Under the pieces are notes generated by a model, which did no database searches, was not told where the DNA came from, and was given only the letters and a program-made list of their open reading frames with translations. Position numbers and translations under genes: made by a program. Of a stretch of DNA of 64,000 nt, positions 1-7,296 are shown in pieces (position 1 is the stretch's first letter; every line of letters begins with the position of its first letter). The stretch is from Deltaproteobacteria bacterium. Lineage in GTDB: Bacteria > Desulfobacterota > Desulfobulbia > Desulfobulbales > Desulfurivibrionaceae. Location: assembly GCA_021847425.1 (NCBI GenBank), contig JAJZRF010000002.1, positions 16,727 through 80,726 on the forward strand, written 5' to 3'.

Positions 1-18
1 TGTAAAGGAGCACAAGAC

Positions 19-1275
19 ATGTCCATCCAGGAAACTATCAGGCAGATGGCAGTGGCGGCCAAAAAAGCGTCCCGCAACATGGCCAACCTGTCCACCACGG
101 CCAAGAACAACGCCCTGCTGAAGATGGCCGAGGCGCTTCTTGCCCAAAAATCCTATATCCAGCAGGAGAATGAAAAGGATCTTGCCGCGGGCCGCGCCAA
201 GGGACTATCCGGGGCCATGCTCGACCGGCTCGCCCTCACCGACAAGGTGATCGACAGCATGGTCGGAGGATTGCGCGAGGTTGCGGCACTGCCCGATCCG
301 GTGGGGGAGATCGACGAGATGGTCAGGAGGCCCTCCGGCATCACCGTCGGCCGGATGCGCATCCCCCTGGGGGTTATCGGCATGATCTACGAGTCGCGGC
401 CCAATGTGACCGTGGATGCGGCTGCCCTGTGCCTCAAGGCGGGCAACGCCATCCTGCTGCGGGGCGGCTCCGAGGCTATCCACTCCAATCTGGCCCTGGC
501 CAAGGTGCTGCAGGAGGCCCTGGCAGCGGAGCAGATCGAGGCTGCGGCCGTGCAGGTGATCCCGGTCACTGACCGCGAGGCGGTTACGGCCATGCTCTCC
601 CTTGAGGAGCAGATCGACTTGATCATCCCCAGGGGCGGCGAGGGCTTGATCCGTTTTGTGGCCGAGAACTCCCGCATCCCGGTGCTCAAGCATTATAAGG
701 GCGTGTGCCATGTCTTTGTCGATGCAAGCGCGGATCAGGAGATGGGGGTGAACATCGTGATGAACGGCAAGGTGCAGCGGCCCGGGGTGTGCAACGCCCT
801 GGAAGCGCTGCTGGTCCATAAGGATATCGCCGCCGAGTTCTTGCCCAAGGTCTGGAGCGAGCTGAAAAAAGCCGGGGTTCAGCTGCGGGGCTGCCCGCAG
901 ACCAAGGCGATTCTCCCGGAGATCACCCCAGCCCTGCCCACGGATTTCGGCATGGAGTTTCTCGACCTGATTCTGGCGGTGCGGGTGGTGGATGATCTGG
1001 ACGCGGCCATGGACCATATTGTCCGGTACGGCTCCCAGCACACCGAGGTCATCGTCACCAACAGCTACGCCAACGGCCAGCGGTTCCTCCGTGAGGTGGA
1101 CGCCTCGGCGGTGATGATCAACGCCTCCACCCGGTTCACCGACGGCGGCCAGTTCGGTCTGGGCGCAGAGATCGGCATCAGCACCACCAAGCTGCACGCA
1201 TACGGCCCCATGGGCTTGAAAGAGCTGACCACCAGGAAGTTCATCGTCTACGGAGACGGCCAGGTTCGCGGTTAA
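19..1275 (+). CDS. proA: Gamma-glutamyl phosphate reductase
   Basis: This enzyme carries out the second step of proline synthesis, the NADPH-dependent reduction of gamma-glutamyl phosphate to glutamate semialdehyde in the cytosol. The 418-residue length is normal for the family. The catalytic cysteine is visible as Cys258 in the KVQRPGVCNALE context, and the cofactor-side motif ESRPNVTVDAAALCLK lies near residues 125-140. The ATG start is preceded by AAGGAG at positions 4-9, so the gene is complete at the window edge. It is followed after 22 bases by nadD on the same strand and probably cotranscribed with it. The upstream partner proB would lie outside the window. proC is present at 60261-61106, unlinked to this gene. 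The assignment is firm. Confidence 0.97.
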   Translation: MSIQETIRQMAVAAKKASRNMANLSTTAKNNALLKMAEALLAQKSYIQQENEKDLAAGRAKGLSGAMLDRLALTDKVIDSMVGGLREVAALPDPVGEIDEMVRRPSGITVGRMRIPLGVIGMIYESRPNVTVDAAALCLKAGNAILLRGGSEAIHSNLALAKVLQEALAAEQIEAAAVQVIPVTDREAVTAMLSLEEQIDLIIPRGGEGLIRFVAENSRIPVLKHYKGVCHVFVDASADQEMGVNIVMNGKVQRPGVCNALEALLVHKDIAAEFLPKVWSELKKAGVQLRGCPQTKAILPEITPALPTDFGMEFLDLILAVRVVDDLDAAMDHIVRYGSQHTEVIVTNSYANGQRFLREVDASAVMINASTRFTDGGQFGLGAEIGISTTKLHAYGPMGLKELTTRKFIVYGDGQVRG

Positions 1276-1297
1276 GCAGGACTCCGGAGAAAGCAGG

Positions 1298-1966
1298 GTG
1301 GAACTTCCGCATAACCTCGGCACGCGGGTCGGCATCTTGGGCGGCACCTTTGATCCGGTGCACAATGCCCACCTGGCCATTGTCGAAGCGGCCAGGCGGG
1401 CCATGGCCCTGTCCGGCCTGCTCTTTGTTCCCGCCTTTCTGCCGCCCCACAAACCCACCTACGCCATCTCCGCCTTTCAGCACCGGGTTGCCATGCTGGA
1501 GCTGGCCGTCGCCGACCGGCCCGGTTTCCAGGTCTCCCGTCTGGAAGCGGAACGGGTGGGTCCTTCCTTCAGCATCGATACCCTGAAGGCCTTGCGTCTC
1601 TGGCTGGAGCCGGAGGCTGCGCTATTCTTCATTATCGGCATGGATGCCTTTGCCGAGATTCACACCTGGAAGGCCTACCGGCAACTGCTGGATTATGCCT
1701 CGTTCGTAGTGATTGGCCGGCCTGATCATTGCCGGCACTCCTGCGGGCAGACCGTAACGGCTGATTTTCCCGGCTATACCTTTGCTGAGGCCCGTGGCTG
1801 CTGGCAGGGAGAGCCCGGTCAGGGCGCCATCCATCCGGTGGCCATGGTGCCGTTGAAGATCTCTTCCACCGGGATTCGGGAAGCAATCAGGCAGGGCAGG
1901 TCTGTTCGGAATCTTGTTCCAGCGGCGGTGGCGGACTACATCGAGGCCCATGGGCTGTACCGGTGA
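1298..1966 (+). CDS. nadD: Nicotinate-nucleotide adenylyltransferase
   Basis: NadD adenylates nicotinate mononucleotide with ATP to give deamido-NAD in NAD biosynthesis. The nucleotidyltransferase signature GGTFDPVHNAHL is at residues 15-26, and the C-terminal ISSTGIREAIRQG motif is present. The length of 222 residues fits the family. The start is a GTG with a GGAGA ribosome site 7-11 bases upstream; no better ATG is seen in frame. It lies 22 bases after proA, an arrangement common in proteobacteria. It ends 10 bases from the convergent phosphate transporter gene, with no clear intrinsic terminator between them. nadK at 61242 is another NAD-pathway gene in this window. Confidence 0.95.
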   Translation: MELPHNLGTRVGILGGTFDPVHNAHLAIVEAARRAMALSGLLFVPAFLPPHKPTYAISAFQHRVAMLELAVADRPGFQVSRLEAERVGPSFSIDTLKALRLWLEPEAALFFIIGMDAFAEIHTWKAYRQLLDYASFVVIGRPDHCRHSCGQTVTADFPGYTFAEARGCWQGEPGQGAIHPVAMVPLKISSTGIREAIRQGRSVRNLVPAAVADYIEAHGLYR

Positions 1967-1976
1967 CGCGTTTCTG

Positions 1977-3623
1977 TCATGCCGCAGGCTGGGCCGGAGC
2001 GGGCTCATCCTCTTCCGGCATGGCCCGTGTCAGGGTGGTCAGATAGAGCGCCCCTTTTTCAATCTGGTCGGCAATGCGCCGGATATCGCTCATCAGGTCG
2101 ATGAGCGACACCATCAGCCCCACCGGCAGCAGGTTCTTGGTTCCCGCCTTGAGCAGGCTTGACTTAAGATGGTGGTACATCTCCTCGGTTTGCTTGAACA
2201 ATGCGGCGCACTCCTCCGGCGCATAGTCCTTCCTGGCCACATCGGTCAAATCCAGCAGCTTCACCACATATTGCTTGTATAGGCTTATCTCTCGGGCCAG
2301 GGTCTCATCTGTCACAGGCCGGCTCTGTTGCTGCATCTGGGCAACCCGCAGGGAGACATCGGCTATTTCCCGGTAGTAGCTGGTCACCCGCAGGGCGTTG
2401 GGCAACACGTGGTCAAGCTCTTCCGGCAGGCTGCCCCGCCGGATCAGATTGATGAAGTTGCCCACCTCGATCTCCAGTTTGAGCAGCACCTGGCGGTCCG
2501 ATTCAAGCTGCTTGCCTGGGCCGGATTCGCTGCTCATGGCGCCCTTGGCCATGCGGCGGGCAATGTTGCCGATCCGTTCGATTTCCCTGGCCAGGGCATG
2601 GAAGGCCAGCACCGGGGTGGCGGCGATATTGCGGTCCAGATAGAGGGGGTGCGCCTCATCTTCTTCGTGGGAGCGGAACCTGCCCTTGAGCCAGGTGACC
2701 ATGCTTCGGGTAAATGGCCAGATCAGGCAGACCCCCATGATATTCAGCGAGGTGTGGAACAGGGCCAGGAGGATGGTGATGTTGGCGTTGAGGTGGAGGA
2801 TCTCCGGGAAGAGTAAGAGGATATGGAGGAGAAAGGGCAGCAGGAGCAGGGCTGCGGCGCCGGTGGCCAAATTGAAGATGACATGGGCGGCGGCCACCCG
2901 TTTGGCATTGGGGGTGGCGCCGATCGCCGCCATGGCTGCGGTGGAGGTGGAGCCGATATTGGCGCCGATGATCAGGGAGGCGCCGTTGTCGAAGGGGAGA
3001 AGGCCTCCGGCGGCAGCGGTGAGGGTGATGACTATGGTGGCGCTGGAAGACTGTATTGCCACGGTGAGCAGGAGGCCGATGACCAGGAAGGTGAGATGAC
3101 CCACCAGGCTGTTGCTCAGGAGCGCAGGCATGCTGAGTCCGGTCCCGGCAAAGGTGGCCCGGAGCAGGTCGATGCCCGTAAAAAAGACGCCGAAACCGGC
3201 AAGCGTCTCGCCGAGCGCCTCATAGCGGTTGTTGCCTCGGTTGAGCCGCAGCAACATGCCGAGACCGATGAGCGGCAGGGCGACAAGTTTTACAGCCCCC
3301 CGGAAATCAATCAGGCTCACCAGCCAGCCGATCATGGTATGGCCGATATTGCTTCCGTAAACGATGGTGATGGCCTGCATGAGGTCCATGAGCCCGGCGT
3401 TGACAAAGCCGATGGTGGCCACGGTCACTGCGCCGGAGGATTGTACCAGGGAGGTGATGAGAGCGCCGGAGAGGATGCCTCGGAGCGGGGTGGCGGTGGA
3501 GCGTTCCAGGATGGTGCGCAGGGTGTTGCCCGCGGCAACCTTGAGGCCCTCGGTCATAAGCTGCATCCCGAGCAGGAAGAGGCCGATGCCCCCGATAAAA
3601 CTGCCAAGGATGGAAAAGTGCAT
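1977..3623 (-). CDS. Na+/phosphate cotransporter family protein (NptA/YjbB-like) with PhoU-like tail
   Basis: This is a predicted sodium-dependent phosphate symporter of the inner membrane (PF02690 type). The first 320 residues or so carry many hydrophobic segments with the paired family repeats: an SGALITSLVQSSGAV stretch near residues 50-70 and a second LLTVAIQSSSATIV copy near 185-200. The two QSS motifs are hallmarks of the family. Residues from about 340 onward form a soluble helical region resembling PhoU. The protein ends in a short Ala/Pro-rich tail. At 548 residues it matches family members that bear a PhoU domain. It starts with ATG and stands alone, divergent from malQ. The substrate could be a related anion; phosphate is an inference from the family. 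Confidence 0.9.
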   Translation of the reverse strand: MHFSILGSFIGGIGLFLLGMQLMTEGLKVAAGNTLRTILERSTATPLRGILSGALITSLVQSSGAVTVATIGFVNAGLMDLMQAITIVYGSNIGHTMIGWLVSLIDFRGAVKLVALPLIGLGMLLRLNRGNNRYEALGETLAGFGVFFTGIDLLRATFAGTGLSMPALLSNSLVGHLTFLVIGLLLTVAIQSSSATIVITLTAAAGGLLPFDNGASLIIGANIGSTSTAAMAAIGATPNAKRVAAAHVIFNLATGAAALLLLPFLLHILLLFPEILHLNANITILLALFHTSLNIMGVCLIWPFTRSMVTWLKGRFRSHEEDEAHPLYLDRNIAATPVLAFHALAREIERIGNIARRMAKGAMSSESGPGKQLESDRQVLLKLEIEVGNFINLIRRGSLPEELDHVLPNALRVTSYYREIADVSLRVAQMQQQSRPVTDETLAREISLYKQYVVKLLDLTDVARKDYAPEECAALFKQTEEMYHHLKSSLLKAGTKNLLPVGLMVSLIDLMSDIRRIADQIEKGALYLTTLTRAMPEEDEPAPAQPAA

Positions 3624-3865
3624 GCTGCGGACTCCTTTTTAGCCGGATGTTTTTCTTATAATACCTGGTGTCTGCGGGATAGGCAATTGCTTGATGATAT
3701 TGAAAATATTTCCCGGACATCGGAAGAGTCTGTTGCCGGGGGAGTTTTTTAATTGGAGAGACGGCCGGGCTTTCTGTATGATAAGGGTTGATATTCCCCG
3801 GTGTCCTTTGCCAAGAATCGGCACAGCACGGTCAGGCAGTCACAAAAAGAGAGTGGGCGACAACC

Positions 3866-5413
3866 ATGCACAACCAGCGGAGCAGTGGCGTCCTTCTGCA
3901 TCTTACTTCCCTGCCGGGGCCTTTTGGGATCGGAACCCTTGGCAAGTCCGCCTTCGAGTTCATCGACTTTCTCAGAGCGGCCGGTCAGACCCATTGGCAG
4001 ATCCTGCCATATGGCCCGGTGATCGGCATATTCGGCAATTCGCCCTACATGAGCCTGTCCGCCTTTGCCGGCAATCCTTTGCTCATCGATCCCGCTCAGC
4101 TCGTGGGGGCCGGTTTTCTCCGGCGGGAGCAGGTGGAAGTCTCGCCTGAATTTTCCGAATACCTGGTCGATTTTGCCGCTGTTCGTGGTTTCAACGAGAA
4201 AATTCTGAAGCTCGCCTTTTTGGAGTTTCAGCTGGCCGGGGACGCCGCTGCCCTCGCGGCCTTCGGTCAGGCAATGGACTGGCTTGACGACTATGCTCTT
4301 TTTATGGCGCTACGGGAAGAATTTGATTCCAGTCCCTGGTTTTCTTGGCCAGCGGATATTGCCCGCCGGAAGCAGGAGGCCCTTGCCCGGTGGCGTGCAA
4401 CCCTGGCCGAACGCATTCTTTTTCATAAATTTGTCCAGTTCTGCTTTTTTTCCCAATGGCAGATCCTGTGGAATTACGCCCACAGCCATGGCGTAAAGAT
4501 CATCGGCGATATCCCCATCTATGTGGCCCTGGACAGCGCCGACGTCTGGGCGCATCAGGAATGCTTTCTCCTTGATCCCGAAACCGGACAGCCGACCCAT
4601 GTGGCAGGCGTGCCCCCTGATTATTTCAGCGACACAGGGCAGCGCTGGGGAAATCCGCTTTTCAAATGGTACCGTGACGGGGGAGGGCTGAATGCGTCCC
4701 TGCTCGCCTGGTGGGGGCAGCGGTTTCGTCATCTCTGCCGGACGGTGGATGTGGTCCGCATCGATCATTTCCGCGGTTTTGAGGCATACTGGCAGATTCC
4801 GGCCTCGGAGGAGACTGCTGTCAACGGACAATGGGTCAAGGGACCGGGCCTGGAATTTTTTACCGAGATAAAAAAATATCTGGGCGAGCTGCCGATCATC
4901 GCCGAGGATTTGGGGGTGATCACCCCGGAGGTTGAGCTGCTCCGCGACACTCTTGGCTTTCCAGGGATGAAGGTGCTGCAGTTTGCCTTTGACTCCGACG
5001 AGCGCAACGCCTATCTGCCCCATAACTACACCACCGTGAACTGCGTCGCCTATACCGGCACCCATGACAACGATACGACCCTGGGCTGGTACTTCAGTGA
5101 TACGGTTTTGCAAGCCAGCAAGACCAAGGCGTTGCGTTATGTCCACAGTCAACCGGGCAGTCCCATCCACTGGGATTTCATCCGCCTGGCCTATGGTTCG
5201 GTGGCCGAGCTGGTCATTGTTCCGCTTCAGGATGTGCTGGGGTTCGGCAGCGACTGCCGGATGAACATTCCCGGCACCTCGGAGGGAAACTGGCGCTGGC
5301 GGTGCGCGGCTAGATTTTTGAATACTGAGGCAGCAAGGGCGTTGCGGGATGAAGTTCTGTTTTATAACAGGCTGCCAGTCGCCCCCGTTGTTTTTGGCAA
5401 AATGGAGAAGTGA
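3866..5413 (+). CDS. malQ: 4-alpha-glucanotransferase (amylomaltase)
   Basis: This GH77 enzyme transfers alpha-1,4-glucan chains in glycogen and maltodextrin metabolism. Visible motifs include the N-terminal GVLLHLTSLPGPFGIGTLG, the nucleophile region VVRIDHFRGFEAYWQ, the acid/base region IIAEDLGVITPEV, and the transition-state aspartate region GTHDNDTTLGWY. The reading frame stays open upstream to 3788, but homology begins at the ATG at 3866, giving 515 residues, so that start is chosen. The stop codon at 5411-5413 is one base from the ATG of the next gene, implying translational coupling to the flavodoxin-like protein. Confidence 0.95.
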   Translation: MHNQRSSGVLLHLTSLPGPFGIGTLGKSAFEFIDFLRAAGQTHWQILPYGPVIGIFGNSPYMSLSAFAGNPLLIDPAQLVGAGFLRREQVEVSPEFSEYLVDFAAVRGFNEKILKLAFLEFQLAGDAAALAAFGQAMDWLDDYALFMALREEFDSSPWFSWPADIARRKQEALARWRATLAERILFHKFVQFCFFSQWQILWNYAHSHGVKIIGDIPIYVALDSADVWAHQECFLLDPETGQPTHVAGVPPDYFSDTGQRWGNPLFKWYRDGGGLNASLLAWWGQRFRHLCRTVDVVRIDHFRGFEAYWQIPASEETAVNGQWVKGPGLEFFTEIKKYLGELPIIAEDLGVITPEVELLRDTLGFPGMKVLQFAFDSDERNAYLPHNYTTVNCVAYTGTHDNDTTLGWYFSDTVLQASKTKALRYVHSQPGSPIHWDFIRLAYGSVAELVIVPLQDVLGFGSDCRMNIPGTSEGNWRWRCAARFLNTEAARALRDEVLFYNRLPVAPVVFGKMEK

Positions 5414-5414
5414 G

Positions 5415-5987
5415 ATGAAGGTTCTGGCCTTGAGCGGGAGTCCGAGAAGAAAAGGAAATACCGAGACCTTGCTTCGCGCCGTTCTGAAAGGGGTTGAGGC
5501 GGCGGGCGGTGAGATCGAGCTGATTCGTCTCTATGATCTTCGTATTCAGCCGTGCATCGCCTGCGGCGGCTGCGACAAAACCGGCGAATGCGTGCTGGAA
5601 GACGACATGCAGGAGTTGTATCCAAAAATCCTCGCCTCGCAGCGAATCATTCTTGCCTCGCCCATCTATTTTTACGGAATCACCGCCCAGGCCAAGGCCT
5701 TTGTTGACCGCTGCCAGGCAATGTGGAACAAAAAACGCCTCCTCACCGAAAAAGGCGAATGGCGCAAGGACCCCAGCCGCAAGGGTTTTCTGGTGGCGGT
5801 GTCCGCCACCCACGGGGAAAGGGTTTTCGATGGCGCGATTCTTACCGCTAAATATGCCTTTGACGCCATGGGCATGGGCTACGGCGGGGAGTTTGCGGTC
5901 AAGGGCATGGATGGCCGAGGGGACATGGCAAAGGATGAGGCTACCCTGGCGCAGGCGGAACTGGCGGGCAGAAAATTTATGGATTGA
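5415..5987 (+). CDS. Flavodoxin-fold NAD(P)H-dependent oxidoreductase with cysteine cluster
   Basis: A 190-residue flavoprotein of the NADPH-dependent FMN reductase/iron-sulfur flavoprotein group. The N-terminal MKVLALSGSPRRKGNTE is the FMN phosphate-binding loop. Residues 47-59 carry Cys-x2-Cys-x2-Cys-x5-Cys (C47, C50, C53, C59) followed by LEDDM, a pattern shared with this family in anaerobes, which could ligate an iron-sulfur cluster. SPIYFYGITAQAKAFVDRC is the usual flavin-ring region. The start at 5415 is preferred over an upstream in-frame ATG at 5349 inside malQ, because family homology starts here. The gene is coupled to malQ with a single base between stop and start. The physiological electron acceptor cannot be told from sequence. 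Confidence 0.88.
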   Translation: MKVLALSGSPRRKGNTETLLRAVLKGVEAAGGEIELIRLYDLRIQPCIACGGCDKTGECVLEDDMQELYPKILASQRIILASPIYFYGITAQAKAFVDRCQAMWNKKRLLTEKGEWRKDPSRKGFLVAVSATHGERVFDGAILTAKYAFDAMGMGYGGEFAVKGMDGRGDMAKDEATLAQAELAGRKFMD

Positions 5988-6030
5988 AACTGGATGGTTG
6001 TGAGGTTTTCCCGTTGTCGGAAGCGCAAGG

Positions 6031-6056
6031 AAGGGGAATAAAAGGGGAATAAAAGG
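6031..6056. repeat. 11-bp direct tandem repeat upstream of tRNA-Glu promoter
   Basis: The unit AAGGGGAATAA occurs twice in succession (6031-6041 and 6042-6052), followed by a partial third copy. It sits immediately upstream of the -35 box of the tRNA-Glu promoter and resembles an upstream activating tract only loosely. The function is unknown. Confidence 0.6.
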
Positions 6057-6085
6057 TTGACAAAACCCTTCCCATCATTTAGAAA
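6057..6085 (+). promoter_or_regulatory. Sigma-70 promoter of tRNA-Glu
   Basis: A perfect -35 box TTGACA (6057-6062) is followed after 17 bases by TAGAAA (6080-6085). The tRNA begins about 15 bases downstream of the -10 box, so the processed 5' end is close to the expected transcription start. Confidence 0.75.
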
Positions 6086-6099
6086 ATGGCGCACAGCAT

Positions 6100-6175
6100 G
6101 GCCCCTTCGTCTAGTGGTCTAGGACGCTGGCCTCTCACGCCGGTAACACGGGTTCGAGTCCCGTAGGGGTCACCA
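6100..6175 (+). tRNA. tRNA-Glu (CTC anticodon)
   Basis: The cloverleaf can be folded by eye. The acceptor is GGCCCCT paired with AGGGGTC, including one G-U pair. The anticodon stem is CTGGC/GCCGG with loop CTCTCAC and anticodon CTC at 6134-6136. The T arm contains GGTTCGAGTCC. The 3' CCA at 6173-6175 is encoded. The sequence closely resembles bacterial tRNA-Glu genes. It has its own promoter and a strong terminator just downstream. The 3' end lies 8 bases from the stop codon of a tyrosine integrase on the other strand, suggesting it is or was the attachment site of an integrated element. Confidence 0.97.
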
Positions 6176-6183
6176 GTGAGAAA

Positions 6184-7116
6184 TCAAGGACTTAGCCGTT
6201 TTCGGTTAGGTCCTTTTTTTGGCTGGTGGTTTCTCTGGTGTTTTTCTCCTGAAAAAACGGGAAGAGAATCCAGGGCAGACCGCACCGATTCAAGCCCCCT
6301 GATGTACCTCTCAGTAGTCGAAAGGTTCTTGTGCCGCAGGATGGCCTGAATCTGGACCATCGGAACCCCCTCCCTTGCAAGAATGCTCGCCGTCAAATGC
6401 CGGATAGCATGGAATCCAAAAGGCTGAATGCCAGCACGGCGACACAAACGGCCCATGAAGTGGATACGATACAAGAAGGGAACTCCATCGACGGAGAAAA
6501 CAAAACCGGCCGGAGAATAATCAGCGGGGCGGAGATCAGCAAGGCCGCGCTGAAGATCAGCGGTCAATGGAAGCCGGGATTCCTCCCAGGTGCCGACACG
6601 GTTTTTGCGGGTGAGAAGCCGAAGGGTTCGTGATTCAAAATCCACATCAGACCACTTGAGCCGGAACAGCTCGCCACGGCGTGCCCCGGTATGAAGACAG
6701 GTAAGAAGAAAAGCGCGGTCCTGGTCATTCAGGCAGGCATTGAAAGCCAACCAAAAATCAGACTCGGGGGGAACATAACGGGCCGTTCGCTCTTCCTGGA
6801 ATTTGTCTACCGCAAAAGGGTTATGAAGGTGCCGGGGGAAGGCTTCGATATATCGGCAACCCCAAGCCCAGGCCGCCATCAAATTCTTTCTGTCCTTGTT
6901 TGCGGCATATCCTGAACGGCTTTCTTTCTCCTGCTGCAGGAACGAAAGAATCATACCGGGTGGAAGCCGGTCAAGGGAAAGCTCTCGATCAATCACCTTG
7001 AAAAGCCGTCTGAAAACAGAAACCTTTTCCTGATAGGTCGAGCGGACAAACTTTGACCGGGCAAAATCAAGATATCTGATGGCCAGCTCACCCAAAGATG
7101 TTGTGGGAGTCAACAA
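6184..7116 (-). CDS. Tyrosine recombinase/integrase next to tRNA-Glu, possibly 5'-truncated
   Basis: A 310-residue phage-type integrase. The catalytic set is complete: Arg146 in HTGARRGEL, His236 and Arg239 in FHAIRH, His262 in LRHKNLSTTERY, and the nucleophile Tyr271. Residues of about 8-110 form a SAM-like core-binding domain. An N-terminal arm-type DNA-binding domain, common in tRNA-targeting integrases, is not visible. The only available start is a TTG at 7116 (another TTG precedes it), and the upstream sequence turns into an IS-like end, so the original 5' end may have been lost. The gene points at the tRNA, the usual orientation for an element inserted at the tRNA 3' end. No cargo genes follow before valS. 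Confidence 0.9.
   Translation of the reverse strand: MLTPTTSLGELAIRYLDFARSKFVRSTYQEKVSVFRRLFKVIDRELSLDRLPPGMILSFLQQEKESRSGYAANKDRKNLMAAWAWGCRYIEAFPRHLHNPFAVDKFQEERTARYVPPESDFWLAFNACLNDQDRAFLLTCLHTGARRGELFRLKWSDVDFESRTLRLLTRKNRVGTWEESRLPLTADLQRGLADLRPADYSPAGFVFSVDGVPFLYRIHFMGRLCRRAGIQPFGFHAIRHLTASILAREGVPMVQIQAILRHKNLSTTERYIRGLESVRSALDSLPVFSGEKHQRNHQPKKGPNRKRLSP
6186..6220 (+). terminator. Intrinsic terminator of tRNA-Glu, inside the integrase 3' coding end
   Basis: AAGGAC-TAGCCG pairs imperfectly with CGG-TTA-GTCCTT around a T-rich loop, followed by a run of seven T on the plus strand. It is placed 10-40 bases after the tRNA. On the minus strand the same bases encode the last dozen residues of the integrase. 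Confidence 0.75.
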
Positions 7117-7125
7117 GAGACACGA

Positions 7126-7219
7126 TGTTACCTGAAGTAGTCACGATTTAATCTGACACTTCTTGTATAAATGGAGTGAAATAAGGAGGAGTAAGATGAC
7201 CACGAATCAGAAGTTGTAG
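7126..7219 (+). mobile_element. IS-like terminus with truncated transposase start
   Basis: From 7126 the sequence starts TGTTACCTGAAGTAGTCACG and runs through an ATTTAATCTGACACTTC block. A very strong ribosome site (AAGGAGGAG) then precedes an ATG at 7196 that opens only seven codons, MTTNQKL, before a TAG. A TG-initiated end followed within 70 bases by a well-served transposase start is the layout of the left end of an IS21-type element, but the family assignment is inference. No transposase body follows; valS begins about 80 bases later. The piece sits exactly where the integrase 5' end should be. Confidence 0.4.
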
Positions 7220-7296
7220 CTGTTACGTGGTACTAGGGGACTTCCCCCTATTTTATCTGTTTGATTTCAACCTGTTGCAATCACGCCAGACCAACC

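Noticed and set aside
205..1458. Long minus-strand frame opposite proA and nadD
   Set aside because: It is a shadow of proA/nadD codon bias: His/Gly/Asp-rich composition and no domain; proA on the plus strand has a full family match.
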